NCBI GenBank assembly: GCA_019113825.1 | Contig: DXGR01000042.1 | Coordinates: 1 to 64,000 of the forward strand | Direction of reading: 5' to 3' | From: Candidatus Stackebrandtia excrementipullorum | Lineage (GTDB): Bacteria; Actinomycetota; Actinomycetes; Mycobacteriales; Micromonosporaceae | DNA length: 64,000 nt | Notes under the pieces: model-generated | Told to the model about the DNA's origin: nothing | Databases searched by the model: none | The model's input: only the letters and a program-made list of their open reading frames with translations | In this document: in pieces, positions 58,385 through 64,000 of the stretch | Layout: the number at the start of each line of letters is the position of its first letter | Numbering within the stretch: the stretch's first letter is position 1 | Position numbers and translations under genes: made by a program

Positions 58385-60294
58385 CCGAACGTCACCACCA
58401 ACAAGGCCGCCACCACTACGACAGCGCCAGACAAAATGGACAAAGCGTAACTGCGGACGTAACCGGTCTGAGCTCGACGCAAGCGCGCAGACCCACCGCC
58501 GACCGCGGCGGCCAAACCGTTGACGATTCCGTCGACACCCCGGTTGTCCACCCACACCAGTGCACGGGTGAGCAGCCTTCCGGGAAGTTCGATGACCAGT
58601 TCGTTGAACCGGTCTGCGTACAGGTTCTGGCGCGCGGCTTGAACGATCGGGCTGCGAGCCGGCTGCTCCTCCAGCGCGGTACCGCGGCGGAACAGCAGGA
58701 CTGCGATCACGATGCCCAAGACGACCAGGGCCATCGTCAGGCCGGTCGCGGTCAAGTGGGACATCTTCTCCTCGTGCGCCACTTGGGTGCCGAAGACCGG
58801 CGTCAACCAGTCGACAACGGACGTCGCCATGAGCCCACCGGCGGCAACCGACCCAACGGCCAGGATCACCAACGGAACCACCATGATCGGCGGCGACTCG
58901 TGTGGACGCTTGATGTCGTCGGTCCACCGCTTCGGGCCGTGGAACGTGAGGATGAACAGGCGTGTCATGTAGAAGGCGGTCAGACCGGCACCCAACAGTG
59001 CGGCGCCGCCGAAGATCCAACCTTTCCAACCGTCCTGGTTGAACGCGGCCAGGATGATCGGGTCCTTCGTGAAGAAGCCGGACAACGGAGGCAGACCGAT
59101 GATCGCCAGGTAGCCGAGACCAAAGGTCGCCCAGGTCCACGGCATCAGCTTCCACAGGCCACCGAACCGGCGAATGTCGACCTGATCGTTCATGCCGTGC
59201 ATGACCGAACCGGCGCCCAGGAACAGGCCCGCCTTGAAGAAACCGTGAGCCAACAGGTGGATGATGCCCAGCGCGTAGGCCGCGCCGCCCAGCCCGACGG
59301 CCAGGAACATGTACCCGATCTGAGAGACCGTCGAGTACGCCAGGACTCGTTTGATGTCGTCCTTCGCGCAACCGATGATGCATCCGATGAGAAGGGTCAA
59401 AGCACCGATGCAGACCACGACGAGCTGCGCGGTTTCGTTGGCCGAGAAGATCGCGTGCGACCGGGCGATGAGGTAGACGCCCGCGGTCACCATGGTCGCG
59501 GCGTGAATCAGGGCCGACACCGGGGTCGGGCCTTCCATCGCGTCGGGAAGCCACGTCTGGAGCGGGAACTGGCCGGACTTACCGCATGCACCGACCAGCA
59601 GGAACAGCCCGATGGCCAGCACCGTACCCGAGGCGAGGTTGCCGGCGAGTGTTCCGTTGAACACGACCTGGAAGTCGGTCGATCCGAACGCGACGAACAT
59701 CAGGAAGATCGCGATGAGGAATCCCGCGTCACCGACACGGTTGATCAGGAACGCCTTCTTACCGGCTGTCGCCGCGCTCGGCCGCGTGTACCAGAAGGAG
59801 ATGAGCAGATAGGAGGCGACACCGACGCCTTCCCAGCCTACGAACATCATCACGTAGTTGTTGCCCAGGACGAGCAGCAACATGGCGGCGACGAAGAGGT
59901 TGAAGAACGCGAAGAAGCGTCGCCGACCCTCGTCGTGTGCCATGTAGCCGATCGCGTACACGTGGATCAACAGACCCACGCCGGTGATCAACAGGACGAA
60001 CACCGCGCTGAGTGGGTCGAACAGCAACCCGGCGTTCACGTTCAGACTTCCGGTGTCTATGAACGTGAACAGGTTGAGCAGCGCGGAACGGGAGTCGTCG
60101 GGCATGCCCGACAGTTGCAGGAAGTAGACCACGCCGAGCGCGAACGCCGCACCGACGGTCGCGGTACCCAGCAGGTGGCCCCATCGGTCGGCGCGCTTTC
60201 CGAGCAGCAGCAGGATCGCGGCGCCCGCCAGCGGCAGGGCGATCAGCAGCCACATCGACGAAAGAGCACCGGTGGCCGGAGCGAATTCGGTCAC
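58381..60294 (-). CDS. nuoL: NADH-quinone oxidoreductase subunit L
   Basis: 637 aa; FVGWEGVGVASYLLISFWY, GQFPLQTWLPDAMEGPTPVSALIHAATMVTAGVYLIARS. Confidence 0.96.
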   Translation of the reverse strand: MTEFAPATGALSSMWLLIALPLAGAAILLLLGKRADRWGHLLGTATVGAAFALGVVYFLQLSGMPDDSRSALLNLFTFIDTGSLNVNAGLLFDPLSAVFVLLITGVGLLIHVYAIGYMAHDEGRRRFFAFFNLFVAAMLLLVLGNNYVMMFVGWEGVGVASYLLISFWYTRPSAATAGKKAFLINRVGDAGFLIAIFLMFVAFGSTDFQVVFNGTLAGNLASGTVLAIGLFLLVGACGKSGQFPLQTWLPDAMEGPTPVSALIHAATMVTAGVYLIARSHAIFSANETAQLVVVCIGALTLLIGCIIGCAKDDIKRVLAYSTVSQIGYMFLAVGLGGAAYALGIIHLLAHGFFKAGLFLGAGSVMHGMNDQVDIRRFGGLWKLMPWTWATFGLGYLAIIGLPPLSGFFTKDPIILAAFNQDGWKGWIFGGAALLGAGLTAFYMTRLFILTFHGPKRWTDDIKRPHESPPIMVVPLVILAVGSVAAGGLMATSVVDWLTPVFGTQVAHEEKMSHLTATGLTMALVVLGIVIAVLLFRRGTALEEQPARSPIVQAARQNLYADRFNELVIELPGRLLTRALVWVDNRGVDGIVNGLAAAVGGGSARLRRAQTGYVRSYALSILSGAVVVVAALLVVTFG

Positions 60295-60451
60295 GGTTAT
60301 GCCCTCACTGTGCTGGCCGAGCGGCCGTCGACGGTTTCGGTTGTCCCGCGCGCCGTGCCCGGGGGCGAGACGGACACGTCCTCGCCCGCATGACGACGGC
60401 GGTGAAGGGCACCAGCAGGTACGGACACACCAAACTCCAAGCAGGACAACA

Positions 60452-60751
60452 TTAGTACTTAAGCAGGTTGACGTCGTCGACCGACGACGAGTTGCGGGAT
60501 CGGAAAATGGCCATGATGATCGCCAAACCGATGACCACCTCGGCAGCGGCCACCACCATGACGAAGAACGCGATCATCTGACCGTCAAGGTTCCCGTTGA
60601 TCCGGGAGAAGGTCACCAGCGTCAAGTTGGCCGCGTTGAGCATCAACTCGATGCACATGAACACGATGATGGCGTTGCGGCGCACCAGGACACCGATAGC
60701 GCCGATCGTGAACAGTGCCGCAGCCAGGACCAGATAATAGGTGGGGTTCAC
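60452..60751 (-). CDS. nuoK: NADH-quinone oxidoreductase subunit K
   Basis: 99 aa; [53 protein letters not shown]. Confidence 0.97.
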   Translation of the reverse strand: MNPTYYLVLAAALFTIGAIGVLVRRNAIIVFMCIELMLNAANLTLVTFSRINGNLDGQMIAFFVMVVAAAEVVIGLAIIMAIFRSRNSSSVDDVNLLKY

Positions 60752-61545
60752 CGACGGTCCCCTTTCTTACCCTCGGTGCGCTTGGGGGCGATCTCGGACG
60801 GCTCCAACTGCCGCATGGGCACCACCCGACTGAGGCTGCCTTCGGCTTCGGTTCCGTCGGGCAACAACGCCGGGGTGGCAACCGAGTCCGAGGTGGCGAA
60901 CACTCCGGGGCCGGCCTTCGGGCCGGGGTAGTTGCCTTCGGCGAACCGTTCCCTGGAGAAGTCCTTCTGTGTCTTGCGTTCGGAGGCGGGCTTCTCCACG
61001 TGTGCCAGCAAGAGCGCGCCGACGGCGGCGACCATCAGAAGTACCGCGGTCACCTCAAAGGCGAACAGGTAGCGGGTGAACAGCAGCTCGGCGAGACCTT
61101 CGACGTTGCCGCCGGCGTTGGCCTCCTCCAGCCCCGCGGGGGTGACCGCTCCCAGGCCACGGGCGAGCCCGGAGCCCAGCAGCACGGCGAGAGCCACACC
61201 GAGTCCGATGGCCGCCAGACGCTGCCCACGTAGGGTTTCCACAAGGGAGTCTGTCGAGTCGCGTCCGGCCAGCATGATCACGAAGAGGAACAACATCATG
61301 ATGGCGCCGGTGTAAACGATCATCTGCACGAAGCCGATGAACACACCTTCCTGCAGCATGTACAGGACGCCCAACGACATCATGGTGCACGCCAACAGGA
61401 GTGCCGAGTGAATGGCGTTGCGGGCCAGGACCATACCGATCCCACCGGCCAACGCCAGCGGAGCCAGGATCCAGAAGACGGCCGCCTGCCCGACGGTGGC
61501 TTCGGTGTTGGCCAGCAGGTCGCCGGCCTGAGCCAGAATCGTCAC
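60748..61545 (-). CDS. nuoJ: NADH-quinone oxidoreductase subunit J
   Basis: [56 protein letters not shown]. Confidence 0.97.
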   Translation of the reverse strand: MTILAQAGDLLANTEATVGQAAVFWILAPLALAGGIGMVLARNAIHSALLLACTMMSLGVLYMLQEGVFIGFVQMIVYTGAIMMLFLFVIMLAGRDSTDSLVETLRGQRLAAIGLGVALAVLLGSGLARGLGAVTPAGLEEANAGGNVEGLAELLFTRYLFAFEVTAVLLMVAAVGALLLAHVEKPASERKTQKDFSRERFAEGNYPGPKAGPGVFATSDSVATPALLPDGTEAEGSLSRVVPMRQLEPSEIAPKRTEGKKGDRR

Positions 61546-62099
61546 GGGGCCTCCCGCTCTGCACGCTCACTGGGCGAATATTCGGCGCCGAGAGAGGACC
61601 CGGGATTGTCCACGCCACTGACGTAGTAATCCTTTTCGGAATCACCCAACCGCATCGGGTGCGGCGGTTCCTCCATGCCCTCCAGCATCGGCGCGAGCAA
61701 CTGCTCCTTCGTGAAGATCAGTTCACGACGATCGTCGGAGGCCAGCTCGTACTCGTTACTCATGGTCAGCGAACGCGTCGGACACGCCTCGATGCACAAT
61801 CCGCAGAAGATGCAGCGCGAATAGTTGATCTGATAGTCCTTGGCGTACCGCTCACCGGGCGAATAACGCGCGTTCACGGTGTTGTCGGCACCCTGAACGA
61901 AGATCGCGTCGGCCGGGCAGGCCCAGGCGCACAGCTCGCAGCCGATGCACTTCTCCAAACCGTCGGGATGACGGTTGAGGATGTGGCGGCCGTGGTAGCG
62001 CGGCGCGGTGGCGTCGCGCACTTCCGGGTATTTGACGGTGACGGTCTTCTTGAACATGTGCGAAAACGTCACGCCGAAACCCTTGACGGAGTCAAACAC
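61542..62099 (-). CDS. nuoI: NADH-quinone oxidoreductase subunit I
   Basis: Two 4Fe-4S motifs [16 protein letters not shown] and [16 protein letters not shown]. Confidence 0.98.
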   Translation of the reverse strand: MFDSVKGFGVTFSHMFKKTVTVKYPEVRDATAPRYHGRHILNRHPDGLEKCIGCELCAWACPADAIFVQGADNTVNARYSPGERYAKDYQINYSRCIFCGLCIEACPTRSLTMSNEYELASDDRRELIFTKEQLLAPMLEGMEEPPHPMRLGDSEKDYYVSGVDNPGSSLGAEYSPSERAEREAP

Positions 62100-62101
62100 G
62101 G

Positions 62102-63442
62102 CTATCCCTCCTTTCCGGCAGAGTTGTCGGCGGAGCCTCCGTCGACGGAAACGGTTTCGCGTTCAGCGGAGATCTCCTTGATCCGCGACGACGGCGGAAC
62201 CTCCAGGTCCAGCGGCGGTACCGGGAAGCCGCCCATGCCCACATCGGGCTTGGCGGGTTCCTTGTATTCCTTGCGCATCGGCCAGTACAGCAGGCACAGC
62301 ACCGCGACAAGCAGGCCGCCGCCGAGGAGACCGATCCAGGCCGCGGAGAAGGTCGGCTGGTCCATCGCCAAACGGATCGCCGCCAGGACCATCACCCACA
62401 CGAGGCTGCCCGGCACGAGGACCTTCCAACCCAGACGCATGAACTGGTCGTAGCGGAACCGCGGGAGCGTACCCCGCAGCCAGACGAACACGAACAGCAT
62501 CACGAGGAGCTTGCCGAAGAACCACACCAGTGGCATGTATCCCTCGTTGGCTCCCGGCCACCAGCTATCGGGGAACGGAGCCGTCCAACCACCCAGGAAG
62601 AGGGTGATGCCCAGTGCGGACATCGTGATGATGTTGATGTATTCGGCGAGGAAGAACAACGCGTACTTCAGCGACGAGTACTCGGTCATGAAGCCGGCCA
62701 CCAACTCCGACTCCGCCTCCGGCAGGTCGAAGGGCGCACGGTTGGTTTCACCGACGATCGAGATCACGAACACGATGAAGCTCGGGAACAGGATCAGCGC
62801 ATACCAGCCCGGCAGCGTGAACGAGAAATCCCCGATGGTCATCTCGGGGCCGCTTCGCTGCGCTTCGACGATGCCACTGGTCGACAGCGTTCCCGCGGTG
62901 AGAAACACCGCCAACACCGACAGACCCATCCCGATTTCGTACGAGATGACCTGTGCGGCGGCACGCAGCGAACCGAGAAGGCTGTAAGTGGAGCCGGAAG
63001 CCCAACCACCGAGAACGACACCGTAGACACCGACGGCCGACGTCGCCAGAATCAGCAGGACGGCCACCGGGAAGTCGGTCAGCTGAAGCGGTGTCGCGAC
63101 ACCGAACATGTTGACGACGGGCCCCAGAGGGATGACCGAGAAGGCCGTGAACGCACACACCGTCATGATCATCGGTGCCAGGACGAACACGACCTTGCTG
63201 GCGGTTCGAGGCGTCAAGTCCTCTTTAAACGCCAACTTCAGACCGTCGGCCAAACTCTGCAACAGCCCGAACGGGCCGTGACGGTTGGGGCCGGGACGTA
63301 CCTGCATCCGGGCCACGACCCGTCGCTCATACCAAATGGTGAACAACACCAGCAGGACGAGCATGATGAAGATGGCCAGGGCTTTAACCCCGATCAGCCA
63401 CCACGGGTCCTGCCCGAAGGCATCGAGAGTGTCAGTCATCAT
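62102..63442 (-). CDS. nuoH: NADH-quinone oxidoreductase subunit H
   Basis: [25 protein letters not shown]..., [61 protein letters not shown]; start at 63442. Confidence 0.97.
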   Translation of the reverse strand: MMTDTLDAFGQDPWWLIGVKALAIFIMLVLLVLFTIWYERRVVARMQVRPGPNRHGPFGLLQSLADGLKLAFKEDLTPRTASKVVFVLAPMIMTVCAFTAFSVIPLGPVVNMFGVATPLQLTDFPVAVLLILATSAVGVYGVVLGGWASGSTYSLLGSLRAAAQVISYEIGMGLSVLAVFLTAGTLSTSGIVEAQRSGPEMTIGDFSFTLPGWYALILFPSFIVFVISIVGETNRAPFDLPEAESELVAGFMTEYSSLKYALFFLAEYINIITMSALGITLFLGGWTAPFPDSWWPGANEGYMPLVWFFGKLLVMLFVFVWLRGTLPRFRYDQFMRLGWKVLVPGSLVWVMVLAAIRLAMDQPTFSAAWIGLLGGGLLVAVLCLLYWPMRKEYKEPAKPDVGMGGFPVPPLDLEVPPSSRIKEISAERETVSVDGGSADNSAGKEG

Positions 63443-63521
63443 CGGGCTTCTTCTCCCACAGTTGTGAACCGGCGAGGGAGCGCGGGGGCGGCGCAGCCGA
63501 CTCGCTGAGACAACACGGCCG

Positions 63522-64000
63522 TCACTTGGTCCCTCCGTCGTATGCGGCGATCGACACCACATCACCGGCAATGACGCCGAGGCCCCGATGAACACCCGAA
63601 CCCGGTGAGTTCGTCGGCAGCCACACCACGTTGTCCGGCATGGCGGCGGTGATCGCGACGGGCAGGGTAATTCCGCCGATCGCACTGGAGACCTTCACCG
63701 CTGCACCGTCGACGAGAGCGTGAGCCTTCGCGGTGGCGGCCGACAGCCGTGCCACCGGAGTGCGGGCGGTCCCCGCCAAGTGCGTGTTGTTGTCCTGCAG
63801 CGTCCCGGAGTCCAGCAGGTGGCGCCACGTCGCGAGGACGGCCTGTCCGGCACCGGCCGTGGCCGGCGTCGCGGCCGACACCAACGGAGCGGCCATGCGT
63901 CCCTCCGGCGTCGGAACACCGGCCAGTTCGCCGCGCACGGCGCGCAGGTTGTCGAACCCGAGGTCGGCGTCCATGAGCTCGGACACCGCCTGCAGCACTT
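63522..64000 (-). CDS. nuoG: NADH-quinone oxidoreductase subunit G, C-terminal part (runs off the window)
   Basis: ...[35 protein letters not shown], position directly upstream of nuoH. Confidence 0.85.
   Translation of the reverse strand, partial: VLQAVSELMDADLGFDNLRAVRGELAGVPTPEGRMAAPLVSAATPATAGAGQAVLATWRHLLDSGTLQDNNTHLAGTARTPVARLSAATAKAHALVDGAAVKVSSAIGGITLPVAITAAMPDNVVWLPTNSPGSGVHRGLGVIAGDVVSIAAYDGGTK

Overview
High-GC actinobacterial chromosomal window (gene content and codon usage suggest a Glycomycetaceae/Micromonosporaceae-like organism; taxonomy is inference). From left to right: a short type I-E-like CRISPR array without cas genes in view; two tandem AfsR/SARP-like BTAD-NB-ARC-TPR regulators; an acidic poly-Ser protein coupled to an atypical kinase-like protein; a decayed IS5-like transposase; a mycosin-like subtilase with a DUF1023-type hydrolase and a WXG100-like protein; a LacI regulator and a secreted right-handed beta-helix pectate-lyase-like protein; a decayed NACHT NTPase; an 11-gene, translationally coupled RiPP-like operon (18.6-24.9 kb); a small toxin/immunity-like pair; an amidase; several secreted or lipoprotein orphans including an 8-Cys mini-protein; a sugar ABC transporter/epimerase/dehydrogenase operon with a ROK regulator; an Asp23/Gls24 envelope-stress cluster; tRNA-Tyr; YajQ; hemerythrin; an NDP-sugar epimerase; an HtpX-like protease; and a complex I region in which nuoG(partial)-H-I-J-K-L-M-N is followed by a second nuoK-L-M-N set. 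The main candidate for a new system is the RiPP operon. It has two near-identical 40-aa precursor peptides that carry a lasso-type YxxPxL leader motif (YETPVL), a PqqD-like RRE and a transglutaminase-like protease. A radical SAM/SPASM enzyme takes the place of a lasso cyclase, followed by cupin-like proteins, an SDR and an ABC exporter. All calls are from reading the sequence and the supplied ORFs; no database search was run.
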